Shown here piece after piece: positions 26,868-35,401 of a DNA stretch of 64,000 nucleotides (position 1 is its first letter; each line of letters starts with the position of its first letter). The notes beneath the pieces were generated by a model. That model saw only the letters and a list, made by a program, of their open reading frames with translations. It was not told the DNA's origin and ran no database searches. The position numbers were made by a program, and so were the translations under genes. Source of the stretch: Companilactobacillus alimentarius DSM 20249 (GTDB lineage: Bacteria > Bacillota > Bacilli > Lactobacillales > Lactobacillaceae); assembly GCF_002849895.1 (NCBI RefSeq), contig NZ_CP018867.1:496001-560000 (forward strand), read 5' to 3'.

Positions 26868-28673
26868 TTGAATTTAGAAGCTATTTTAAAAGAGAGATTT
26901 GGTTACGACACATTTAGAGCTGGTCAAAGAGAATTAATTGAAAAGGTCTTGGATGGTCAAAAAGCTATGGGTATCATGCCTACTGGTGGTGGTAAATCAA
27001 TTTGCTATCAGTTGCCGGCTACTATTTTGCCTGGGATAACTTTGGTTGTTTCGCCATTGATTTCTCTTATGAAGGATCAGGTTGACAGTTTAAATGAGGT
27101 TGGTATACCGGCCACCTTCTTAAATAGTACAGTAGAATGGCTCGACCGTGAGGAGCGGATGCGCTATATTGAAACTGGCGCCGTGAAGCTCCTTTTTGTT
27201 GCTCCTGAAAAAATTGTAGATGATGAATTTTACAGTTGGCTATCACAGTTAGATATTTCATTAATTGCAATTGATGAGGCTCATGTACTGTCTTCATGGG
27301 GGCATGATTTTCGAAATAGTTACTTGAAGATGATCAAGCCACTGAAACAATTGTCTGGAGAGCCTGCTTGGTTGGCACTGACTGCTACTGCAACCGAACA
27401 AGTACAAGATGACTTAGCTGACATTTTAGAGATTCCAAATGAAAATATTGTTAAAACAGGATTTGCTAGAACTAATTTAACCTTAAAAATTGAGCGTGGT
27501 GTTGATAAAGTAAAATTTGTTTCCAATTATGTTTTGAGTCACGCAGATGAATCAGGGATTATTTATGCGGGACGTCGTGAAGATGTTGATAATATTTATA
27601 CTTTTCTCCAGAAAAAAGGTATCAGGGTAGGGCGTTATCATGCTGGATTGAGTGATCAAGAGCGGCATCAACAACAAGAAGATTTCTTGTATGACCGAAT
27701 AGATGTTATTGTGGCAACCAATGCTTTTGGTATGGGTATCAACAAGACTAACGTTCGTTATGTGTTGCATTTTACTATACCTGGTACAATTGAGAATTAT
27801 TATCAAGAAGTAGGTCGTGCGGGACGTGATGGGCTACCAGCAGAGGCCGTCTTATTATATGCTCCAGTCGACTTGCAACTGCATCGATTCTTTATTGGAA
27901 AATCTTTGGGTGATGATCAATATAAGATGAGTCTGACCAACAAACTCTTTAAGATGAGTCAGTATGCTGAAACCGAATCCTGCTTGATGAAGTTCATTTT
28001 GGACTACTTTGGCGAAGAAGATACTCAGCCTTGTGGTAAATGCTCTAATTGCTTGGACAATCGGGAAGTAGTAGACATCACAGCTGACGCTCAGAAGGCT
28101 TTGAGCTGTATTGTAAGGATGGATCAAAGATATGGTAAAAAGATGGTTACGCGCGTCCTAGTTGGGAAAGATGATGTAGCAAATGATTGGCACCATTTTG
28201 AAAAGCTGTCGACGTTTGGAATCTTCAAGGATAATACTTTGAAGCAAACTAGTCGATTGCTTGATTTTTTAAGTGCTAATGGCTTTCTTAAGAGTAGTGG
28301 AGGAAAGTATCAGACGCTCTTGTTGTCTGATAAGGGGTTGAAAGTACTTAAAGGCGATTTGAATGTTGTTAGAAGAAGAGAGCAAGTAAATACTGAGATT
28401 AAGACTAAAACGATGGTGGCCGATGGTAGTTTTGATGTTGACTTGTTTGAAGATTTACGTAAATTAAGATTAGAATTAGCCCGGAAGCAAGGAATAGCAC
28501 CATTCATGATTTTTTCTGATAAGACATTGAAAAACATGTGTGAGATGATGCCAACTAGTACTGAAGAATTTCTGTCAGTTAGTGGTGTCGGTAAAGTTAA
28601 ACTTGAACAGTACGGAGAAACTTTCTTGACAGCAATTACAGAATTTCAAAAAACTAAACAGAGAATATCTTAG
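26868..28673 (+). CDS. recQ: ATP-dependent DNA helicase RecQ
   Basis: RecQ is a 3'-5' superfamily 2 helicase of replication repair. Walker A MPTGGGKS is at 37-44, the DEAH box with HVLSSWGHDFR near 135, the motif VI region QEVGRAGRDG near 314-323, a zinc site (CLMKF followed by PCGKCSNC) near 378-400 and an HRDC domain at the end. I chose TTG 26868 (601 residues) because GAGGAG at 26853-26858 precedes it; the frame extends to an upstream ATG at 26841 with no ribosome binding site. The broken TetR gene lies just upstream. Confidence 0.93.
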   Translation: MNLEAILKERFGYDTFRAGQRELIEKVLDGQKAMGIMPTGGGKSICYQLPATILPGITLVVSPLISLMKDQVDSLNEVGIPATFLNSTVEWLDREERMRYIETGAVKLLFVAPEKIVDDEFYSWLSQLDISLIAIDEAHVLSSWGHDFRNSYLKMIKPLKQLSGEPAWLALTATATEQVQDDLADILEIPNENIVKTGFARTNLTLKIERGVDKVKFVSNYVLSHADESGIIYAGRREDVDNIYTFLQKKGIRVGRYHAGLSDQERHQQQEDFLYDRIDVIVATNAFGMGINKTNVRYVLHFTIPGTIENYYQEVGRAGRDGLPAEAVLLYAPVDLQLHRFFIGKSLGDDQYKMSLTNKLFKMSQYAETESCLMKFILDYFGEEDTQPCGKCSNCLDNREVVDITADAQKALSCIVRMDQRYGKKMVTRVLVGKDDVANDWHHFEKLSTFGIFKDNTLKQTSRLLDFLSANGFLKSSGGKYQTLLLSDKGLKVLKGDLNVVRRREQVNTEIKTKTMVADGSFDVDLFEDLRKLRLELARKQGIAPFMIFSDKTLKNMCEMMPTSTEEFLSVSGVGKVKLEQYGETFLTAITEFQKTKQRIS

Positions 28674-28743
28674 AATGAAACTTTTAGTATTTCTGAATGT
28701 TTTACGAAAACATTAAAGCAAAACGAAAAAAAGAGCAAACAAA

Positions 28744-29610
28744 TTGAAAAAAATCGCAGTAATCTCAGATATACATGGAAATTTTAATGCCCTAAAGAAT
28801 GTTTTAAAAGATTCGAAAGAACAAGGCGTTGAAGAATATTGGTTCTTAGGAGATTTATTAATGCCAGGACCTGGAACTAATTCGATTTTAGAACTTCTTA
28901 AGTCCGTTAATACTACTATAAAATTACGTGGAAACTGGGACGACTTTTTATTTGAAGATATTCTTTCTATCAGCAAGCAATATATTGATGAACCGCAGAC
29001 AACTTACATTGTAGAGCTCTATAAATACGTCACTGAACATCTGGATCACAAGTACTTGAATGAAATGCGGCAATGGCCAATTTATTCTAAAACTAAAGTT
29101 GGTAAATTAAATATTTTATTAGCACATAATTATCCGCAAAAAAATTTTGATCATGAATTGTTGCCATATGCAGACCAAAAGAACTTTGACACATTATTAT
29201 TTGAGAAACCATATGATATAGCAATCTATGGGCATACACATCATCAACTAATGAGGACCAGTAGCAAAGATCAATTAGTTATTAATCCCGGTTCGATTGG
29301 ACAACCATACACTGCATGGAATAATTTCAATGCTGACAGACGTGCTCAGTATGCTATTTTAACTTTCGATGATATAGGATATCGTGGAATTGATTTTAGA
29401 AAGGTTTCTTATTCAATTACTGACGAATTAAAATTCGCTCAAGCTAATCAATTACCATTTTTTGAGCTTTATAAAAGAATCTTTACAGATGGTAAAGCTT
29501 TTACACACAATAATGCAGTTTTAGATGAAGTAATTGCAAAGCATCATTATAAAGAAGCAACTTTGAAATATCTTAAAGAATTATCGAATTCAAAAGATGA
29601 TAGACAATAA
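28744..29610 (+). CDS. Metallophosphoesterase family protein
   Basis: The calcineurin-like dimetal site is complete: SDIHGN with D9 and H11, FLGDLL, LRGNWDD and IYGHTHH, followed by NPGSIGQPY. These match the YfcE/MJ0936-type phosphodiesterases, but at 288 residues the protein has a longer C-terminal part. The natural substrate is unknown. The start is TTG at 28744 behind a weak AAAGAG. It follows recQ by 70 bases and probably has its own expression. Confidence 0.8.
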   Translation: MKKIAVISDIHGNFNALKNVLKDSKEQGVEEYWFLGDLLMPGPGTNSILELLKSVNTTIKLRGNWDDFLFEDILSISKQYIDEPQTTYIVELYKYVTEHLDHKYLNEMRQWPIYSKTKVGKLNILLAHNYPQKNFDHELLPYADQKNFDTLLFEKPYDIAIYGHTHHQLMRTSSKDQLVINPGSIGQPYTAWNNFNADRRAQYAILTFDDIGYRGIDFRKVSYSITDELKFAQANQLPFFELYKRIFTDGKAFTHNNAVLDEVIAKHHYKEATLKYLKELSNSKDDRQ

Positions 29611-29691
29611 GATGTTGCATTTGGGATTGACATCTTCCCAAATAATACGGCTTCTTATAATACATATTATGTAACCTTAAATAATAATATT

Positions 29692-29730
29692 TAAATAGGA
29701 CGTATAAAAATTCACCCTATTTATTTTTTT
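29692..29730 (+). terminator. Terminator after the phosphoesterase gene
   Basis: TAAATAGG at 29692-29699 pairs with CCTATTTA at 29716-29723, followed by a run of T residues to 29730. The loop is 16 bases. Confidence 0.65.
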
Positions 29731-30552
29731 GGCTTTTTTAGTTTATCTACAATGATTTATAATTATTGGACTCGCTAGCAATAAATCTTTTTTGGAAAGT
29801 TTATTGTTATATTAAATCTACTAAATCAGTTGGACGATTTTGGTTAAATTAATTTATTAACCAGAAATTTGAGCGTCATTGAATCGCTTTAGACGTAGAA
29901 TTACCCATTAAATAATCGAACGAGTTCATAGAATTAACGTCATTAATTTATGATTGACTATACGATTATAATCCTAATTAGTTTATATAGACTTTAAATC
30001 GAATTTACTAGAATGCATAAAAATGTTTTGACTAGTATTTATCTATATAACTAAATAACACTTAAGCCTTGATATAACAATGATTCAAGGCATAAATGAC
30101 GGATAAATTTGCTGAATTAATCATTTTTACCATTGCTTTATTAAACTGAAATCCCTGGATTGTGGGCATATTTGACGTATTTTGAATGTTTTGTTAAATG
30201 TAGTTTTGAAATAATATGAATAATTAACTGGATTTAGTATTTTAATTAATGGGTTGAAGTCTAATTTTTTAGCATTAGTAGGTTTCTTTAAAAGTACTTT
30301 CATTAAAACTAACATTTTAATGAAAGTACAACAGGAAAATGCAACTAACAATTTTAAAACTAATTGAAAATAAGTTATCTGAAATTCTTTGATTCGTTAA
30401 CAAACATTATCGGACTAAAATTACTGTACCACTATCCCATATATACCTGTATCAATATTTGCCCGTAGTTTACAGTTTATTTAACTGATTGTGATCATTC
30501 TGTCCCCCGTCGAGTCGATCAGCTATTTATTATTAAAGTTTAATAATAAATC
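29731..30552. other. Gene-poor AT-rich stretch
   Basis: About 820 bases without a convincing gene. The only long frame (74 codons, minus strand, 30127-30351) has no ribosome binding site and no recognisable domain. The stretch does hold several inverted repeats: GCCTTGA/TCAAGGC at 30066-30091, the 15-bp pair at 30294-30329 and ATTTATTATTAAA/TTTAATAATAAAT at 30525-30551. It may be eroded coding or mobile DNA. Confidence 0.5.
30294..30329. repeat. Perfect 15-bp inverted repeat
   Basis: GTACTTTCATTAAAA at 30294-30308 and TTTTAATGAAAGTAC at 30315-30329 are exact complements around CTAACA. No T run of terminator length follows on either strand, and no gene adjoins it. Confidence 0.8.
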
Positions 30553-30585
30553 AAAAAAATCCTCAAATGATATTTCATTCAAGGA
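30553..30585 (-). terminator. Terminator of the PEBP/NmrA-like operon
   Basis: On the minus strand TCCTTGAATGA pairs with TCATTTGAGGA (11 bp with two wobble pairs), followed by seven T residues. It lies 24 bases beyond the stop of the gene at 30609. Confidence 0.8.
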
Positions 30586-30608
30586 CCCTTTTAGTTCGAG
30601 CTTTAATT

Positions 30609-31268
30609 TTATAAATCATGTTCTATTTCTCTAATTTTGTGTAACATGTTGTCAGTCCCCGGCTGACTGATACCATAGCTACCACATTGGTATTTCTTGT
30701 CGTCATCGATAATCTTGACCACAAAATCAGCAATGCTAGCTCGAGAGATCATTGTGCCTTTAAAGGTTTCACCTTTAGTGGTCAACTCATAGTCAATCTT
30801 AGGATCATTAGTCATATAAGCAGCACGGATGATCGTATAAGATAATTGACTATTTTCAATAATCTTAGCTGCTCGTCTAGTATCTTCTTTTGATTCATGA
30901 CCTACATAGTTTTCAACCCATGAACCAAAAGGATTGGGTACTTCATGATAAAGACCAGAACCGGTAATCCAAATCAAACGTTGAACTTTAGTTTTTTCCA
31001 TTGCTTCGACGATATTTTTAGCCCAATGTTCCATTTGCCCGTTAAGATTCGCATAAACAACATCTTGACCGGACATAACTTTACTTAATAATTCTTTATC
31101 ACTGACGTCCCCATCAACGATTTTAACATTGTTGGCTTGATTCAATTGGTGCAAACGATAAGCATTTCTAAGAACTAAAGTCAATTGATAATCGGGATTA
31201 TTCAACAAGTTGGTTTCAACAATCCGAGCTATTTTACCATTAGCGCCTAAAACTAATATATTTGTCAT
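30609..31268 (-). CDS. NAD(P)-binding protein, NmrA-like atypical SDR
   Basis: A Rossmann nucleotide site is at the N-terminus (VLGANGKIAR, residues 6-15), followed by DGDVSD and a YTIIRAAYMTN segment typical of NmrA-like and biliverdin-reductase-like atypical SDRs. There is no YxxxK catalytic pair, so it may be a redox sensor or a quinone/flavin-type reductase. It is 219 residues long, with AAGGAGAT before the ATG. It is the third gene of an operon after PEBP (31651) and a cyclophilin-like gene (31296). The protein at 62060-62692 is a paralogue and 44240-44302 a fragment of another. Confidence 0.8.
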   Translation of the reverse strand: MTNILVLGANGKIARIVETNLLNNPDYQLTLVLRNAYRLHQLNQANNVKIVDGDVSDKELLSKVMSGQDVVYANLNGQMEHWAKNIVEAMEKTKVQRLIWITGSGLYHEVPNPFGSWVENYVGHESKEDTRRAAKIIENSQLSYTIIRAAYMTNDPKIDYELTTKGETFKGTMISRASIADFVVKIIDDDKKYQCGSYGISQPGTDNMLHKIREIEHDL

Positions 31269-31295
31269 CTAACTTATTATCTCCTTCAAAGTTGC

Positions 31296-31640
31296 TTATT
31301 TAAATTGCATTGTAGTGTTACCCACTCCATCAAAAATGGAAACATCGGAACTGATATGACCGACTATTTGTAAGTCACTGATAATTTCACCAGTTTGTTT
31401 ATAAAAAATCACAAAGCTGTGTCTTGGTGTCCAATAGGCAATATCTCCTACTTTATAACCGCTAGTCTTGGCTTTTTTAGCTGGCAACTTTTCATTGAAT
31501 CGATAAGTCATTTCGCGTGAATAAAGATTCATCATCTTCACGTTCAGTGGAAAATGATTTAATAAAGCTTGAGCAGTATCACTGTTGTTGAAATCTGCCT
31601 CTAGAGTTTGTCCATTCATATTAATAGTTACTTTTGTCAT
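31296..31640 (-). CDS. Cyclophilin-like fold protein
   Basis: A 114-residue single domain: VTINMNGQTLEADFNNSDTA at the start, GDIAYWTPRHSFVIFY in the middle and a QIVGHIS strand near the end match the bacterial cyclophilin-like 2 family (Pfam Cyclophil_like2). Members lack proven isomerase activity. It lies 10 bases after the PEBP gene and 27 before the NmrA-like gene, so the three are one operon. GAGGA precedes the ATG. Confidence 0.75.
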   Translation of the reverse strand: MTKVTINMNGQTLEADFNNSDTAQALLNHFPLNVKMMNLYSREMTYRFNEKLPAKKAKTSGYKVGDIAYWTPRHSFVIFYKQTGEIISDLQIVGHISSDVSIFDGVGNTTMQFK

Positions 31641-31650
31641 TTAATTATCC

Positions 31651-32145
31651 TCAATTCTTGGCTCTTAATTTAATTGCTTGTTGTGCCAATATTTTATTGT
31701 TTATTGTATCTAGGAACTCATTATAGAAAAAACCATTAGCTAATCCAGTCAAATTACTTAAAGCGTATACCGTCAATGTATAATCATGTGGTTTATCTGG
31801 TGGAACTGGGCCAGCATAATGATTGATCACATAATCGTTATTCAAAGAATAGAATCGTGAATACCAACTATTCTTACCTTGCGGTCCTTCAAAATTACGA
31901 CTAAAATCTGCGGGTATTTCATTAGTAACAGGAATATCAGCCGCTAACCAATGAATGAAAGGAAAACCGGTTCTTAAAACAGCGTCATAATCAATCAAAG
32001 ATATTGCCAAAGCTTTCGTATCTTGGGGCAAAATTTCTAACTGAATTGGAAACGAGACGACTGGCTGTTCACTAATTTTTGTTGTTGCAAATTTACTATA
32101 TTCGTCCGGAATAAAACCATTTTTTAAAGCAACATTTATTTTCAT
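31651..32145 (-). CDS. YbhB/YbcL-type PEBP (Raf-kinase-inhibitor-like) protein
   Basis: The 164-residue protein has the PEBP ligand-pocket landmarks in order: SFPIQLEI with SLIDYDA, FIHWLAADIP, SWYSRFYSLNN in the middle and HYAGPVPPDKPHDYTLTVYAL. Bacterial PEBPs bind anionic head groups; their role is not established. First gene of the three-gene minus-strand operon, with AAAGGAG before the ATG. Confidence 0.85.
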   Translation of the reverse strand: MKINVALKNGFIPDEYSKFATTKISEQPVVSFPIQLEILPQDTKALAISLIDYDAVLRTGFPFIHWLAADIPVTNEIPADFSRNFEGPQGKNSWYSRFYSLNNDYVINHYAGPVPPDKPHDYTLTVYALSNLTGLANGFFYNEFLDTINNKILAQQAIKLRAKN

Positions 32146-32167
32146 ATTTTCTCCTTTTTTAATAAAA

Positions 32168-32203
32168 TGTCCGACTGCCGATATTGTGAAGTGAAATCAG
32201 ACA
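32168..32203 (-). terminator. Weak candidate terminator between two minus-strand genes
   Basis: On the minus strand TGTCTGA (32203-32197) can pair with TCGGACA (32174-32168), followed by TTTTATT. It would separate the gene at 32235 from the PEBP operon. Confidence 0.3.
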
Positions 32204-32234
32204 TGAGTACTATTGTTAGATAATAATAAGCACT

Positions 32235-32621
32235 TTATTTCTTATTCAAAATGTGATCATAATTTACAACTCTCATTTGCTGTCGATTATGCTTATTAAT
32301 GATGATTTTCTCACCATAAGGAGCAAGCTTAATCGTTCGTTTACCGATGATCTTCCAAGTGCCTGAATAAATGTCCTTGACCCCATGTTGATTTTCGTGC
32401 CATTTATGATTCTTGGTAAAAGTTATTTTTTGATGAATACTTTTATTATGATGGTTGATCCAAACTCCAGTGATATCTTTAGTAGTTATTTTTTTCACTT
32501 GTGAACTTCGACTGTTATCGTCAGCATTAGTTTGATCTGTTGGACCATAGCGAAAACTGACAAATAACAAAATTGCGATGAATAATAAGGTGCTGATGAT
32601 ACCCTTAAACTTTTTGTTCAT
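32235..32621 (-). CDS. Small secreted or membrane-anchored protein
   Basis: I do not recognise the family. The 128-residue protein has one hydrophobic N-terminal segment (about residues 8-25), with no clear cleavage site and no lipobox, then a serine/aspartate-rich linker. The remaining domain of about 75 residues is rich in beta strands and basic residues (GVWINHHNKS, SGTWKIIGKRTIKLAPYG), like small lipocalin-type extracellular domains. AAAGGA precedes the ATG. It is a single gene upstream of the PEBP operon. Confidence 0.65.
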   Translation of the reverse strand: MNKKFKGIISTLLFIAILLFVSFRYGPTDQTNADDNSRSSQVKKITTKDITGVWINHHNKSIHQKITFTKNHKWHENQHGVKDIYSGTWKIIGKRTIKLAPYGEKIIINKHNRQQMRVVNYDHILNKK

Positions 32622-32812
32622 TAGAATTTCCTTTCTGTTAAGCTCATTCTTGATTACAAGTACTAGTATAATAGGTCTTGTAAATAATTGAAGAATCTAA
32701 TGATTAATGTAGTGTTAACTAAAGGTTGACGCTTGAACAACTTTTTGTCGATTCTAATCGGGTATCAAAGCTACTATACTGAGAGTATCGAATTGAATTA
32801 GAGGTATAAATT

Positions 32813-34210
32813 ATGTCAGTCAAGAACAAGCTTTATCGTAATTTTATTTTATTACTGGTCATTCTACAAATGTTAGAGATAATTTTTCCGATACATTTAA
32901 CATTATTAGTAGCTTTGATTGCTGTTCCAATTTTTATTCTTGGACTAGGGCGTTTGAGCAACTCATTTAAAATTGCGACTAGTATCTTTTTGGTTATGGG
33001 CGTCATCTTACTATTGACTAGTAAATTATCATTAAATAGTCTAACCAATTCAGTAACCTCAATGATTGATATTGTGGTTTTATTGGTAGTGATGCAATTA
33101 TTTATGGTACCGGTAACTATAGGTAATTATCAAACGGCCGTTGAAGACTTTATGAAAAAGAAATTACATACGCCCAAAGCCATCTATATTTTTGTTATGG
33201 TCGTAACTCACTTACTGTCAAGTATCTTATCAATGGGAACAGTTTCAATCGTTATCTCAGTTTTAGGTGACAGTATCAAACAACGTGTCAACGATTACCA
33301 ACAGTTTTCAGGAAAGGCTATTACTAGGGCTTTTACCTTAGGAACACTTTGGGCTCCTGGTGCAGCCACGATTTTCTTGATCAGTACAGTAACCAAAGTC
33401 AAATGGAATACGCTATTTCTTCCCTGTATTCTTTTGGGAATAATAGGCTTGTTCTTAGCCTATTTTTTGGAGTCAAAACAAAGCTTTTTTAAAAAGCCTC
33501 AAGGGACAAATACTTTTAGCGAGTTAATTGAACAATCAAGTAAAGGGCAATCATTGATCCCAGTTTTGATTGCTATTGTCGGCTTATTAATCTTAAGTTT
33601 TGTCTTTATGCATTTTAATATTGGAAGTTCTATGGGTTCTGTTACTCTCGCTGGTATTATCACTATTGCGATCTGGATCGTCTTGTTGTTATTGCCTAAG
33701 AACAAACGTCAGGAACACTCGCAATCGTTGAATTCAGCAGTTAAGGAATACTTAAACAATGGTGTTTTTAGTGGCGCCTCATTAGCACCATTCTTCATTG
33801 GTATTGGAACCTTTACCTATGGCTTTGAACACTCTACAGTTAGTACCATGTTGATCCAATTTCTCAGACCAATCTTTTCTCAGTTGGGTTGGGCTTTGGT
33901 CATATTGATTCCATTGATCGTGGTTTTATCCTCATTAGTTGGAATCCATCCCTTAGCATCAGTCGCTCTGATCGGGAAAATTGTTATGTCCGCTCACCTA
34001 GCTTTATCCCCATTACTAATCGCCTTGAGTTTAAATATCGGAAGTGTGATAGCATACATGGTCTCTCCATTTGCCGGAATCATAATAATCGTAGCCTCAT
34101 TACTGGAAGTCAAACCTACAATAATTTCTCTGCGGTGGAACTGGCTGTTCTGTCTTTTGTTTGCGGCAGTAGGATTAACATTTTCAGTTTTGTTTAGTTT
34201 TATATATTGA
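32813..34210 (+). CDS. Integral membrane permease-like protein
   Basis: The 465-residue protein has about eleven or twelve hydrophobic segments and no soluble domain. The duplicated halves and helix-breaking patterns such as LGTLWAPGAAT and SSLVGIHPLAS recall the ion-transporter superfamily of organic-acid and anion carriers, but I cannot name the family or substrate. The start ATG at 32813 follows GAGGT. It stands alone between minus-strand genes and xerS, so context gives no hint. Confidence 0.6.
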   Translation: MSVKNKLYRNFILLLVILQMLEIIFPIHLTLLVALIAVPIFILGLGRLSNSFKIATSIFLVMGVILLLTSKLSLNSLTNSVTSMIDIVVLLVVMQLFMVPVTIGNYQTAVEDFMKKKLHTPKAIYIFVMVVTHLLSSILSMGTVSIVISVLGDSIKQRVNDYQQFSGKAITRAFTLGTLWAPGAATIFLISTVTKVKWNTLFLPCILLGIIGLFLAYFLESKQSFFKKPQGTNTFSELIEQSSKGQSLIPVLIAIVGLLILSFVFMHFNIGSSMGSVTLAGIITIAIWIVLLLLPKNKRQEHSQSLNSAVKEYLNNGVFSGASLAPFFIGIGTFTYGFEHSTVSTMLIQFLRPIFSQLGWALVILIPLIVVLSSLVGIHPLASVALIGKIVMSAHLALSPLLIALSLNIGSVIAYMVSPFAGIIIIVASLLEVKPTIISLRWNWLFCLLFAAVGLTFSVLFSFIY

Positions 34211-34278
34211 AAAGTTGCAACAGCAATTGGTTCTCGAGTATCATATAATTATTAGGAACACATGTTTGGAGGATACTC

Positions 34279-35343
34279 ATGGAAAAGCAACATTATTTAA
34301 AATTAATTGACGAAGAATTGTCAACGGCACCTTGGTTTGTCAAAGAATATTATCAAGCTAAATCGACCGTTCCACTCTCTCCTGCAACGTTGTATCAATA
34401 CTTAACTGAGTTTAGGCGCTTTTTTAATTGGTTGATCAGCGAAGGAATTGCTTCTGTCCCCAATCAAGCAGACATTCCTTTATCATTATTAGAACATCTG
34501 AAAAAAGAGACTGTTGAATTGTACAATTCTGCCCTCCTCAATCAAATAAAGCCATCTGGTTCAGGGGGTAGTCGAACTCATCCAACAATCAATCGTTCAT
34601 TGAATGCCCTCTCTTCGCTTTTTAAGTATTTAACTGAAGATACTGAAGATGAAAATGGTGAAGCTTATTTTGATCGTAATGTGATGCATAAAATTGCTTT
34701 AGTTAGAACGAATGAGACTTTCGCTACCCGTGCTGCTAATTTGAAGACTAAGTTGATGCTTGGCGATACAGATCATAAGTATTTAGCCTTTATTGATGAA
34801 AAATATGAAGCTGAATTGACTCCAACACAGAAGCGCTATTTCTTACGTGATAAAAAACGTGACTTAGCTATCAATGCTCTCCTACTAGGTAGTGGTTTAA
34901 GAGTTTCTGAAGCTGCAAATAGTGACGTTCGCCAACTAAATTTAAAGACTGGAACAATCGGTGTCATTAGAAAAGGTGGTCAAAAGGATATCGTTCAAAT
35001 TGCACCTTGGACATTGCCTTATATCAAAGACTACCTTTCCGATAGAACGAAATTGTACCATCCAACAAGTAATGATCGGGCTTTATTCTTAACGGTCTAT
35101 CGTGGTAAAGCATCTAGAATGCAATCCAGTACAATGGAAAAAATGGTAGCTAAGTATTCAGCAGCCTTTAGCGTACGAATAACGCCACATAAATTACGCC
35201 ATACGTTAGCTTCTAAATTATATTTAGCAACTAAAAATGAGCAATTAGTAGCAACCCAATTAGGGCAAAACAGTACAGGAGCAACTAGTCTGTATACGCA
35301 TATGATTGATGAGGAACAACGTAAAGGTTTAAAGAAGCTATAA
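34279..35343 (+). CDS. xerS: XerS-type tyrosine recombinase
   Basis: Length (354), N-terminal core-binding domain and overall sequence fit the XerS recombinases that resolve dimers alone in streptococci and lactococci and occur in some lactobacilli. R208 (GLRVSE), K232, H304 and R307 (PHKLRHT) and Y339 (SLYTHM) are present. The H/W position of the active site, normally LGH, is Q330 (QLGQNS). I see no dif-like site in the 70 bases upstream. ATG at 34279 follows TGGAGG. The genome also encodes XerC, so the roles of the two must differ. Confidence 0.85.
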   Translation: MEKQHYLKLIDEELSTAPWFVKEYYQAKSTVPLSPATLYQYLTEFRRFFNWLISEGIASVPNQADIPLSLLEHLKKETVELYNSALLNQIKPSGSGGSRTHPTINRSLNALSSLFKYLTEDTEDENGEAYFDRNVMHKIALVRTNETFATRAANLKTKLMLGDTDHKYLAFIDEKYEAELTPTQKRYFLRDKKRDLAINALLLGSGLRVSEAANSDVRQLNLKTGTIGVIRKGGQKDIVQIAPWTLPYIKDYLSDRTKLYHPTSNDRALFLTVYRGKASRMQSSTMEKMVAKYSAAFSVRITPHKLRHTLASKLYLATKNEQLVATQLGQNSTGATSLYTHMIDEEQRKGLKKL

Positions 35344-35401
35344 ATATAAATAGAGTCATGAAGTGAGATTAAATTCTTACTTCATGACTCTATTTATATT
35401 T
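35342..35401. terminator. Strong bidirectional terminator
   Basis: A 23-bp perfect stem joins 35342-35364 and 35379-35401 (inner part AGAGTCATGAAGT/ACTTCATGACTCT). It sits between the convergent xerS and flavoprotein genes and overlaps both stop codons. Confidence 0.9.

Noticed and set aside
28696..28714. AATGTTTT/AAAACATT hairpin after recQ as a terminator
   Set aside because: Only an 8-bp AT-rich stem with no T run.
30127..30351. 74-codon frame on the minus strand in the gene-poor stretch
   Set aside because: No ribosome binding site, no recognisable domain, and the frame spans the 15-bp inverted repeat; composition looks non-coding.
34279..35343. Phage or island integrase
   Set aside because: Length and sequence fit the housekeeping XerS type; no attachment-site repeats or phage genes are nearby.
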